Assembly (NCBI GenBank): GCA_026545765.1
Contig: CM048841.1
Coordinates: 72,352,217 to 72,416,216, forward strand
Direction: 5' to 3'
Length of the DNA: 64,000 bases
Source of the DNA: Plantago major
Lineage: Eukaryota > Streptophyta > Magnoliopsida > Lamiales > Plantaginaceae
Made by a program: the position numbers and the translations under genes. Position 1 is the first letter of the stretch, and each line of letters starts with the position of its first letter. The notes under the pieces are model-generated. The model was not told the DNA's origin. It made no database searches and was given only the letters and a program-made list of their open reading frames with translations. Shown here one piece after another: positions 53,801 to 64,000 of this stretch.

Positions 53801-56325
53801 CTTATGTCCAAGCAATGTTCCCTACGTAACAATATACGCCATACTCTACTACATAAGGACTTTTCCAGAGAAGTGGCGATAGTTTGATACATGCCTTTGA
53901 ACAGCAGATGGTCGACAAGATTACAGATGGCATTCAAGCCGCCCCGCCTGCACTTTGCAATTTATACCTTCTGAACAAGAAGAAGTTAATGGGCAGAAGA
54001 TCACTATCCCGGAAGTGATCAATCTTGTATCTGAAGATGATGAGGAGGAATAAATGAATGAAAATTACTTTGATGAACCTCCCACTAACCATCACCAAAA
54101 GGATGATAATGACAAAAAGGATGATGATGCCCCTGCACCAGGGACCGGAGGAATTTCACAGAAACAATGCCTCACCAATAAAAGCAAACCGAGAAGACTT
54201 CACGTAAATCTCCGCCTTCATCACCTCGTAAATCTACTCGCCCATCTTCTAACCAACACGCAGCTTACTAACAAGTAGTCGAGCTTCAAGAACCAAATCG
54301 TAAAATCTTAAACACTCAAACCAGACCGCCAACTCGCATAACCGTTGAAGAAGAACAACAGCCCATCTTCAATCGAAGATCAAATAGCTAAATTCGTAGA
54401 TAAGATTGATCAACTACAAGATCTATACTTAGAAGAAATGATTGCTTACTCAAGGTTAAAGAGCTACGGATGTCGTAAGAGATCACCAAAGAACTCGATA
54501 CTGAAGAAGTATCTGAAGTCAAGCATGATGCTAAGGCTTCATCATCTTCAAAAGAAGTACAATCCTCCTCCCAGAAAGGAAAGAAACCAATCTCTGAGAT
54601 GGTTGCTGGACTCGATACGATCGATGAAAATGTCCAAGAGGATGAAGATCACTGGGCTAATCACTCAGATGATGAAGAAGACAAGATTTTGGCAGAGCAC
54701 CGCAATGAACATCTAGCGGTTTCTCACTTGAAAAGGAAGCTGATTGCTCCTACAATTTTCAGCAAACTGCCAAATGTTCACTCCAATGAATACATGAACA
54801 GTACCAAGTAATCGCTACTCAACAAGGAGATGTCTTCACGTAACAAGGAAGTAATCGCTTCCGCCCCTCCGAATGAGAAAATTCACCGAGCTCATCACTC
54901 GAGAACAACTAGCATAGTCATTGCTCGAAAGATCTGGAATGATAAGGGACGATGATGCCTTTAGTCAAAAAGCTTTCAAGAGGCAAGTTACACCGAAAAG
55001 CAGATGCCATCCTAGGCCCATCAAGCAGCTCACCGATAAGGACAATGGACTTATCAAGCAAAATCAGAGCTCAAAACCGAACTTCGTAAGTTGGTCACCG
55101 CTATAATTATTTACAAGGGCACTTTGACTCTCTCTCGATTCCTTTATGAGACCGAGTCACCAACAATGACTAAGGGGAAAGAAAGTACAACTGACCTCAA
55201 AGTCGGGGAATGGGAAGAAGGAGATGAAAACAAGAAGAACTGGAGTCAAGCGGCTCAGAAGGAAGAAGAAAACTTCCCACCACCACTCGTAATCAATGAA
55301 CCCTCCTCAAGCCAAGTCATGGTAAATAGTAGTCGCTTCCCGTAAACCCAATCAAGGAACCAAATGGTAACAAGGGCCATGGCACGTAAACCTCCAAGGA
55401 GTACCAAGGCTCCAAGGAGAAGACAAGTTAGGGATTGATGAATCTTCCAAGAAGAAGAAGAAGGTCAAATCAAGTCCTGTGGCAATGAAGAAGGTCAGAA
55501 ACTCTCACAAGATCTAATCTTGATGATGATGAGGAAACGATGAAGATGAAGCCCTCTTCACGTAAAAAGGAAATGAAAGCCTAATCGAGCCCATAGTCAA
55601 AGCCCTAGCGCCTAAAACACCCTCCGAAATACCAAGTCTATCCAGGTGGTGGTTCTTCAAGCAACAACCCCAAAGAGAATTCAAGATGAGAAGGAACAGA
55701 TCGAGAGTCGAAAGCAAAGACAAAGTCAACTTCCACTCGTGCAAGAAGCCAAAATAGAGTATGTGAAGTATGATAATGATTCCTCCGCTGTGTGCATCAA
55801 TCAAAAGAATGGCTATCGATTCTCGAATCAAGCATCTTTGGTAAATTCAAGATTTTAACCAATCCATAAACAACTCATGGCATGGAGAAAGAATAAACCT
55901 ACCTTGATCAACACCAATCACATCAAAGCATGGTCGATTTTGAAGTTGTCAAGAGAATCAAGCCATGAAGAAGGACCTCTCGATGATTGTCCATATGGAA
56001 AGCCGATGATGTGCACAAAATTAATATCACAGAACAGCACAAGACCAAGACTTGTTGTGGAACCCATGAGTCATTCTATCCGATGTAATATCAATACAAG
56101 GGTGACATCGATATCCAAGATTATCTACAAATACTTCAAGCTTTCAGACATCGTAATAGAGCATGCCCGAAGTGGGGAAAGTACCATGGGTCAAGCATTT
56201 TGTCAAGAAAATCCTACCAAAACCTACAAAGAGGTCTGTGGATTTGCTGAGACACGTAGATGCTCGTAACTCTTCTCTATGATTATTCGATGACATCAAA
56301 AGGTTTGAGATAGGAAATTTGCGCA
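50883..56325 (+). pseudogene. Accessory (envelope-like) gene of element D
   Basis: The position matching the ATG of A reads ATT (ATATAAAGAGATTGCCTCC). The N-terminal domain is open at 51022-51400 (LAEEYLTAAIENQTDVKLIL, KLFEVQNLGKDFEINTKDEE). A degraded stretch follows (51400-52480). Introns are 52741-52823, 52932-53008, 53111-53191, 53334-53415 and 53533-53610, with exons of 108, 102, 142 and 117 nt. The conserved block is 53611-53830 (FFKAHTLPKHIQCFKKWQKL, LETYVQAMFPT). The acidic linker is near 54050-54150, a coiled coil and Lys-rich region follow, and the C-terminal domain lies at 55877-56269 (NTNHIKAWS, KIIYKYFKLSDIVIEHA). Heavy CAG/CTG anomaly throughout 53820-56330. Confidence 0.68.
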
Positions 56326-56692
56326 TCGATCCACGTAAATATTGTTGAAGACTCAAGATTGAAGACTTGAAGACTAGTCTATTAGATGTTTACTGAGCTT
56401 GGTTACTCCCTGTCCTAATTTACTATGTAGTTTTTGTATTTTTGCCGATCGAGCTTAATCAGATCATGTATTGAAGTTATCTCAGAATCCTTATTTGTAA
56501 CTTATCCAAGAACTTACTCTCGATAGTATTCTATAAAAGATAACTTGTCACAAGAAGATCACACCTTGTGATTTGGTTGATGTCTACTTTCGCACTTAAT
56601 TATATGAATTAAAAGATCTTAAGAAATGATTAATCGGTGGATTGTTTCTCATCCAGATTTGTAATAGGAAGATAGTCATCGTTGACTCCATC

Positions 56693-56757
56693 AAAAGGGG
56701 AAATTTGTCGGGAAATTTGTGAAATTTGTTGGGAAATTTCTTGAGAAATTTGTTAGA
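56693..56757 (+). promoter_or_regulatory. Expanded polypurine region of element D
   Basis: AAAAGGGGAAATTTGT is followed by about four more G/GGAAATTTGT-like repeats before the LTR. A and C have one copy. This suggests local duplication of the polypurine tract. Confidence 0.6.
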
Positions 56758-56773
56758 ATTTTGTTAGATATTT

Positions 56774-58408
56774 TGTAAAGAATATATGTTTAGTTTTGAT
56801 CAAGAACATGATGACTTATCTTAGTCTCGTAAAGGTGATTAGTACTCGTTCACTTGAACATTGTAAAAGAGGAAACCACTAAGTATGATAGTCTAGCTAA
56901 TCTTGTATAGGATGTTAGGTCTCAAAATGTAATTTTAGTTTATGAAGAGAAGACCAAGAAGAAGACATCCAAGGTGAAGCTCAACTACATTGAAGACTTG
57001 AAGAAAACTGCACAAGATTACTGAATCTGATGTTCAGATATCGTAGCCAGATATCTTAAAGACACGAATAGTTTCAAACAAAATGTGTCACAAAAGATAT
57101 CTGAGAACTAAGAGACATATCTGAAAAACAAGGAAAGTGTCCATGACATATCTATTCTCGTGATTTTGAGCTTTAACCACGCTTCGAAGAGAAATATATA
57201 TTGCAAACAAAGTTGTTTCAATAAATACAAGTGGTATCAAGAATGAAGATAAGGACGCAAAGAATCGATAACACTAGTCTCTCGACATAAAGCATAGTTC
57301 CGCTGACACTACAGACAAAAGTATAGTACAATGCATTTAATGCACGGATAGAGAAGTCTGAATAAAATCAACGGCAGCTTCGGGGAAGAAGACAAAACCT
57401 CGAACAGAACTAAACACAGATATCGATAGATCGAAAATGACCATAACGGATACTATTCAAACGGTACTCAAATTCATCTATAAATATCAACACTTAGACA
57501 GCTTGAGAGAACACACAGAACACTAGACACCTTGAACTGCTTACAAACGCTGAACGTCTTACTCTCTCAAAGCAACTTACTTATCCTCAAAGCTTTCGCT
57601 ATACCAAATCTTTTGATCTTGAGTAAACACTGAAGTTCTAAGTGTCCTGATCCTAAACAAGCAAAGTTATCTGTGAAGGAGTTGAATCAAAAGATCAACT
57701 ATCTGAGATTCATTCTCTTGAACAGATATCATAAGACTTGGGTCAGTAAAATCGAACAAGATACCATACGTAAAGTGTATTAAGTAATTGTTCACAGAGC
57801 TATCTCGATTAATCAAAAGTTATTAAGAAGCTCATCCGACAACTCAAACCAAAACCAACACCATAATCGGCGTGGAGTACAGAAGTACTTAGTTTGAAAA
57901 TCGTGAATAACCCAAGGTTACCGAGTATAGGAAGTACTTGATTTGGGAAACTAAGGAATAACTCCAAGGTTATTGAGTATAGGAAGTACTTAGCTTGGGA
58001 AGCTAGGGAATAACTCAAAGGTTTCTGAGTATAGAAGTACTGTCAGGAAAGCCGGGAACAACTCGGGGGAACATTTGGTCGGGAACCAATTGTTAAGAAT
58101 CTTAGAATAGAATTATTGTAAGGAGATCTCAATTATCCGTTCTAGTGAATTCTAGGTCTCTAATGCATCAAGTGGATTAGTTGGAGGATTACGCCACCTC
58201 CGTATACCACTATACTTGCGTGTCATTTACCTTCTCAGATTTACATTTCAAAGAACACACATATATTAACTGCTTCAGACTTATCTTTATTAAGTCTTCC
58301 GCCCGATTCTAAGTATCGATATCCGAGAAATAGTTGTTATCGATAAAAAGTTTTAAAAGACTATTCACCCCCTCCTCTAGTTTTTACTTTGCCGTTATCC
58401 GACCAACA
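56774..58408 (+). mobile_element. 3' LTR of element D (~1635 bp)
   Basis: The start is set at TGTAAAGAATATATG by comparison with TGTTAGGAATATC of A, and is uncertain by ~25 bp. It ends ATCCGACCAACA at 58408, after which minus-strand gag of E resumes. It belongs to the AGATATCTG subtype of A and F. Confidence 0.82.
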
Positions 58409-58412
58409 ACCT

Positions 58413-60057
58413 CATGAGAGTGTCACTTTTTGCATAAGATTGAAGGATAGCTCTTTCTTCGAGTTCCTCATTCTCGTAAAGCCTTCATCATTTTCTTATT
58501 AAGTTCATCCAAGGCTAGTTTGTGAAAATTTTCATTTTCGATATCCGACTTTTCGTATGGGCTATTTCAGCTTTGTTCTCAGATATCGTTAGCTCGTAAA
58601 CCCTTTTTTCTTTTCAAGAGTTTTTGCTTTCCTCTAGATATCCGTTTTGATTGTGCTTCCGTAAATTCTTTCTCATAACGATCCAATTCACCTCGATTAA
58701 CTCCGCATCCTCAATTCCATCATCACTCATAGTACGTAAATTGTGAAATGTTAGTTACCTCATCACCATAAGACACATTTCAATGTTGAAGATGTCCGGA
58801 CCAAAGAATCTCGTAAACTCCACACATTTCATTCTTCTTAAGGTCAAGTCGATTACGCATGGGTGATTCCACACAATTATGGTGATGGTAGGTTTGAGTT
58901 ATCTCAATCTCCATCTTCGTAACTGCCTCATCTAGAGCATCAAGTCGATTTGAATCTTCTTCCTTTCTTCACTACTAAGGCCCTTTGATTTCTTTTGTAA
59001 TTTCTTTTGTCCTTCTTGTCACCGCCTTGAGCTTGTTTAAAGTGGCAATCTCTTGAAGTGACCAGTTTTGACAATAGAAGCAGTATATCATTTCCTATCT
59101 CACGATTCAAGATTAACACCTTTCCGAATGGGGGTCTTCAGAGAGTTGTTTAGTCAATGTTCTCATCGATGATAGTTCGGGCCAAGATGCTTTTTCAAAT
59201 TTTCTTTAGCTTTTCTTCTCTCAATCTCGACTCACAAATTTATTCATGTGTCTTAATCGCAAGAGCATTTTCTTCGATGCCTTTTGGTATCTTTCTTTCG
59301 TAAGTACTCGAGAGACTAGAGCAACACTTTGCAACTTCTCAGCTGTTTGTTCTCTCTGAGTTGTCTCATAATCTATAGTAGCAAGATGAGAGAAGAGCTC
59401 TACTAGAGTAATATTTGGCATTCCTTTGTTGAAATAAAAGAATTTAGTGTGCTCCTCAACAGATTGAGACTTCACACAATAGTCTTAATCTTTTCTCGGC
59501 CGAGTATCTGCTTTCACCAAGTGCAGCCCATATCACTCATAAGAGTAGTAAACCGAAATCAAGTTCTTCCAGAGTTTCAAGGGGACCTTGCTTGAAGTTT
59601 TGGAACTTCAATTTAAGAACTTCAACTTGTTTTCATTGGTTTTCTGCCCGCATGCATTTCTTCAATCAATCGCCAGCAATCTCGCCGCTTTAGCACCCCT
59701 ACGCTTATATCAGATGTGCTCAGTGACGATCCGATGATGATATTACAAGCTTGACCATCCAATCTGGTCTCTTGGCATCTTCGCATGTCCGAGCTCTCGC
59801 TTGTCTTCATACATAATGATTCCACTAGCAACACGACCACTATCACTAGAAGTTGCATCCTCGCTTTCATCTTCCTTGTCTAAGGCTTTTCTTCCATTAG
59901 AAACCTCAGTGACTTGTTTGAGTTGTCTGATTTTTATAGGCCCTTCATTGATGACATAGATCATTTCATCACTAATGGCCTCCAGATGGAGCATCATGTT
60001 GTTTTTCCATTTCTCGTAGTTTTCTGGCTTTAGAAAGGGTGCATCGCTCAGAGACAT
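58413..60057 (-). pseudogene. Gag of element C/E (N-terminal part)
   Basis: Minus-strand ATG 60057 opens MSLSDAPFLKPENYEKWKNN, then AISDEMIYVINEGPIKI: a copia Gag start. This part is clean to ~59760. Further on the frame breaks repeatedly. EHTKFFYFNKGMPNITLVEL and RLRHMNKFVSRD are seen at 59475-59221, a damaged zinc knuckle lies near 59030-59090, and coiled-coil sequence (58700-58440) stops where D is inserted. Confidence 0.75.
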
Positions 60058-60160
60058 ACCTGCACACTTAACACACAAATTATATAGTCCCTCGAAGGGA
60101 CAAAGTTTCTTCACCTATCCGGGATCTAGGTTCAAAGTAAGGTTTGAGAACCTACCGCCC

Positions 60161-60169
60161 GATACCACT
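60161..60169 (-). promoter_or_regulatory. Primer binding site of element C/E
   Basis: The minus strand reads AGTGGTATC directly inside the LTR, as in B; initiator tRNA-Met type. Confidence 0.8.
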
Positions 60170-61480
60170 TGTTGGTCCAGATAACGGCAAAGTAAAAGAT
60201 TAGGAGGGGGTTTGAATAGTCTTTTAAAACTTTTGTCGATAAACACAGCTTCGTAAACATGGGGTTTCGATACTTAGATTCAGAGCGAAGACTTTAAGAT
60301 AGGTAAGTGTAAACAATAAGTATGTGTGTGCTTTATCGAAAGATAAATACGTAAAGGTAAATAACATGCAAGTGTAGTGGTATCCGGAGGTATGAATCCT
60401 CCAACTAATCCACTTGGCCATTCCGAGACCTAGAATTCACTAGAATGTATAATTGAGTTCACCTTACAAAAATCCTATTCTAAGATTCTTAAACAATTGG
60501 TTCCCAACCAAATGTTCCCCGAGTTATTCCCTCACCCTAGAGCTAAGTACTTCCTCTACTCAGATAACCTTGAGTTATTCCCGATTTCCCAAATCAAGTA
60601 CTTCCTCTACTCCACGCCTTGATGGTGTTGGTTATAATGTTTGTCAGAGAGGCTTCTTGTATAACTTTTCAGTTATGTTTACAGAGAGCCTAATAGAACA
60701 AGACTACTTAATACACTTGTTCAAAGGTATGGCAATCGCTTCATCGAACCAAGTTATTGATGTCTGTTCTGGAGAATGAGCTTCAGAAAGGGTATCTGAT
60801 AGTTCAACTCTTTCACGAATAAAAATCTCTTGTTAAGGTTCAGGACAACTTAGAACTACTAGTGATTCTTCAAGCAACATAAAGCTTTCAGAAAGGGTAG
60901 TAGAGTGCTTGAGAGAATACTTTGCTTGATGGTAAGTTTGCAAGATAGAGCGCTCTAAGGTATGTTCTTCAAGCATCTAAGTGTGATATATATATAGATA
61001 AATTTGAGAGGCGCTTGAATTGTATCCACAGTTTCAATCAAATTATATCCGCTTATATCTTGAACTATGTACTCGTAAGTCACTATCTCTTGTTCGTAGA
61101 GGACTTGCTTTTTGCAAAGATTTCCGATGCATTTAATGCATAGTATCGTTTCATTGTCCTTTAGTCTCAACGGATACATGAGCCTTCGATGGCTTGCATG
61201 CTCCATACTCATGATGTCATATGTCCGTAATCATATTTTCAAAGTAAGTTAATGTACTTAAGAAAGGATTAAGGACGTAGTCTTTCCGAAAGTTAGACTA
61301 AACCTGTGTCTTCATAAATCTTGTGCAATCTCCTCTTGTAATCTTCGTAAAAGCTCCATTGCTAGGATTGATCTTCATGGTCTTCTTGGAAATAAAATTA
61401 CACTCGAGACCTATAATCCTAATACAAGATTTACTAGACTAATCATAGTCATGATTTCTTTACAATGTTCAAGTGAGCCA
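60170..61480 (-). mobile_element. 5' LTR of element C/E, outer end truncated
   Basis: Plus strand from TGTTGGTCCAGATAACGG to TTCAAGTGAGCCA, where similarity to the other LTRs stops ~80 bp short of the expected terminus. The segment 60640-60930 is clean and 60940-61480 has many CGTA sites. Confidence 0.85.
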
Positions 61481-63226
61481 TCCTTAGCTCCTCTCCTCAA
61501 GTTCTCTAATAATTCCATGATTCTCGCAAACTAATATTAAACAAATCAAAAATTTAAAAACTAAAAATAACTATGGGAAACAGAGGGAAAATAAAACGAG
61601 AAATCGGGTCTAAACTCCTGGCAATCCAATGTATGTGATGGAACCAATACGTAATCACAAGGTGTAATGGGGTAGAATGTATTTCATCTTGTTCGTAAGG
61701 CGATTCGAAGTTAGCTCAAAGAAGGCGCTTTGTCTTCACGCCGATGTTCTCATGCCACAACATCGCTCTTTATAAATACAAACTCATGCATTGATAAACT
61801 CAAAGAATTGTCCAAGTTCGAACTCATCTATGGGTTGTCTCGCAGATTCATCAAACATCATTCTACTACTCTGCTAATCCCAATAGAAACATTCTATCCA
61901 TTCCTTATCCTCCAATCCAAAGATATATGCATTCTTCTTGCAATTCTAGAAACCAAAACATGCTTCACAAATCTTTCTCCACAAAATTGTCAAAGTTGCA
62001 AGCACTTCCTCTCGTTGGGGAGCCGTGTCGCCGATAAGCCATTCTCCATAGGTTTTTGATTTTACGATTGGGGATTTGTATGGCTTCTCGGTTGTCATAA
62101 GTTCCTGCACACACAAAGACTGGAAACCACGAGTAGTTCCGACAAAAAACAAACAAAAAACTAGCTAAACAAATAAAAACTATAAACAAACAAAGAATCA
62201 CACTCAAAACGCTACAGTAGAAATTAATTCTCCGGCAGCGGAGCCAAATTTGATGAGCTCAAATTATACTCTAAAATAACTTAAGAGAATAAGTTGTAGT
62301 TGTAGACTAAGCCTAACTCGGTATTGTTCTCTAGGGAATTAATCAAGCTATGCAACGATTGAGAATGAACAATTGTTCGTGAGAAACAGATTGGTTTGAA
62401 TGTTGTTATACCCCCTTAAACTAGATTAACGTAAGGTAAATAGATAGATTTATACAAAGAGAGAAAGCGAACACGATAGTGATGATCCAGTTATGCTAAT
62501 TCGAACTAGGGATAACACTCATATTTGTCACACGGTTGTTGTACAGTAAATCAATCAATTCGATTCAACCAATTGTTCTTAGAATATATTATACTGGAGA
62601 AATCGTGAGTCGTCAATTCACGATCCTTAAACATGAACAATTTAGAGAATTTAATACGGACTTATCGAATTGAAGGTTTTTACGAAGATTTTAAACGAGA
62701 CTAACCTATATGAGTGATTTGATAAACCCTAGAACGAATATGCATAATCTTCACATACTACTGTATTCAAAGGTGTTTAGCTACTCATACTTGAGATTTG
62801 CATACAGAGATTCATGGTAATAATCATATGAAACATAGATGAGAAACTCACATGCAATAACATACAATTCAATCGATAAAGATAAAGAACGAATTGTAAA
62901 GAAGAAAGCAATAGAGAAATCAATACCAATAATCCTAATGAGTAAAATCGATCAATAACCAAGCTCCAAAGATGTCTCAATGTCAATGTCTGAATCTAGG
63001 AGATTTTCCTATGCATATCTAGGGTAAAAGGAGTTATGTCTGAAGTTATGGTGAAATAAATCTATTTAAAGGAGAAAAAACGAGTAGAATCCTAGCAGAA
63101 TTCACCGTAAAATCGCCAAAGAAATAAGCTTTGAACTCTGCCACAAGGCCGCTTAAATGTCTCGCCACAAGGAAGATGCTTTTGACAACTCATGTATGTC
63201 TCAGATTTTTTCTTCAGGAAGAATTT
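61481..63226 (-). mobile_element. Gypsy-like retrotransposon fragment (leader, primer site and part of an LTR)
   Basis: On the minus strand TGGCTCCGCTGCCGGAGAA (62228-62246) resembles the tRNA-Asp-type primer site of Athila/Tat elements with two or three changes. It lies four bases inside an LTR edge at 62251 (TGATGAGCTC on the plus strand). The LTR-like DNA extends to 63226, where copia LTR F interrupts or ends it. Leftward is a T-rich leader and an ATG near 62093 (MTTEKPYKSPIVKSKTYGEW) that soon loses its frame. The other end was removed at the junction with E at 61480. No gag or pol motif is certain. Confidence 0.4.
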
Positions 63227-64000
63227 TGTTGGTCCAGATAACGGCAAAGCAAAAGACTAGGGGGGTGAATAGTCTTTTTCAAAATTTTGTCGATAAACAC
63301 AATTTCTCAGATATCTGATACTTATTTTCAGAGAGCGGAAGACTTTTCGTGATAACTGCACGTGCTCAGCAAGATATGTGTAAATACTTAGCAAGGTAAA
63401 TAAAGCAAGTAATAAATTGCAGAAAGTAAATAACACAAGTCTTTATAGTGGTATCTGAAAGTGGCGTAATCCTTCAACTAATCCACTTCGGCCTTTCTCA
63501 GACCTAGTATCCACTAAGACAGATAATTGAGTTCACCTTACAAATATCTTCTCTCGATTCCTAAATACACTAGGTTCCCAACCAAATGTTCCCCCTGAGT
63601 TATTCCCCGGCTTTCTCAGCCAAGTACTTCCTATACTCAGAAACCTTTTGAGCTATTCCTTAGTTTCCCAAACTAAGTACTTCCTATGCTCAAGAATCTC
63701 GAGTTATTCCTTAGTTTCTCAAACTAAGTACTTCCTGTACTCCACGCCGATTAAGGTGTTGGTTAAGGTAGTTTGTCAGGTGAGCTTATTTAATAACTTG
63801 TTGAGTTATGCAGATAGCTCTATGAATCAAGTATACTTAATACACTTTTCAATGTGTGGTATGTTGTTCTTTACTGACCCAAGGCTATGATAAGTGTTCA
63901 AGAGAATGAATCTCATATATGAAATCTTAATTCAACTCCTTCACAAATAACAATGCTTGTTAAGGATCAGGACACTTAGAACTTTTGTGCTACTTAGAAT
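63227..64000 (-). mobile_element. Copia LTR F, continuing past the window end
   Basis: Plus strand TGTTGGTCCAGATAACGGCA at 63227, closely following the A-type LTR (TCTCAGATATCTGATACTT; repeated AAGTACTTCCTA blocks). The orientation matches A. Whether it is a 5', 3' or solo LTR cannot be decided from the window. Confidence 0.85.

Larger units (their letters stand above)
46321..58408 (+). mobile_element. Copia element D (plus strand), 5' part lost
   Basis: It begins in the C-terminal part of gag at ~46330 and continues with protease, integrase, RT, RNase H, palindrome array, internal TATA, accessory gene, polypurine region and 3' LTR. It lies inside the gag of C/E: minus-strand gag resumes right after its LTR. 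The 5' LTR and most of gag are missing. It is the same subtype as A. Confidence 0.85.
40424..61480 (-). mobile_element. Copia element C/E (minus strand), split and partly deleted by D
   Basis: The 3' LTR (40424-41849), polypurine tract and accessory gene (to ~46320) lie left of D. The gag start, PBS and 5' LTR (58413-61480) lie right of D. Both LTRs are of the same subtype. Pol and the rest of gag are missing, so a deletion went with or followed the D insertion. Joining the two halves as one element is inference. The 5' LTR lacks its outer ~80 bp, so the target duplicate of CATAT (40419-40423) cannot be confirmed. Confidence 0.65.

Overview
This is plant nuclear DNA, most likely from a large, repeat-rich dicot genome. 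The signs are Ty1/copia and Ty3/gypsy LTR retrotransposons nested in one another, GT-AG introns, TATA boxes and degenerate tandem repeats. No intact host gene, rRNA, tRNA, CRISPR array or prokaryotic feature is visible. The species cannot be told from the sequence alone.

Layout. (1) 1-4461: the 3' end of a Sirevirus-like copia element. It has an uninterrupted 670-codon envelope-like ORF, four polypurine tracts and a 3' LTR. (2) 4485-5875: flanking DNA with a ~240-bp tandem repeat and one small unidentified ORF. (3) 5876-20002: a complete Ty3/gypsy element of Tat type lying on the minus strand, with ~0.91-kb LTRs and a CTGGC target duplication. It carries gag, protease, RT, RNase H and integrase on the minus strand, and plus-strand (antisense) genes with their own TATA boxes in the 6-kb zone between integrase and the 3' LTR. 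(4) 20003-21168: the interrupted flanking repeat, a 99-bp tandem repeat and a broken transposon-protein gene. (5) 21169-61480: a nest of related Sirevirus-like copia elements, each inside another and alternating in orientation: A (minus) holds B (plus), B holds C/E (minus), and C/E holds D (plus). (6) 61481-64000: a gypsy-like fragment, then another copia LTR (F).

The most distinctive feature is an accessory gene between RNase H and the 3' LTR in copies A, B, C and D of the copia family. It lies in the sense direction, begins about 205 bp downstream of a conserved TATA box (A, B, D), and contains a run of five short introns (76-93 nt) separated by exons of about 105, 108, 141 and 117 nt, nearly all multiples of three. 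Upstream of it in A and D sits an array of short near-palindromes. Sense introns in an element copied through RNA are paradoxical. Together with the internal promoter they suggest a separate transcription unit.

A caution covers much of 31-61 kb. In patches, CAGA reads as CGTA and CTG reads as CCG or CG on the contig plus strand, whichever way the element points. This looks like a sequencing or consensus artefact at CHG (methylation-type) sites. Many frameshifts, lost start codons and apparent active-site changes in those patches may therefore not be real. In other places stops such as CGA to TGA and CAG to TAG fit ordinary 5-methylcytosine decay.
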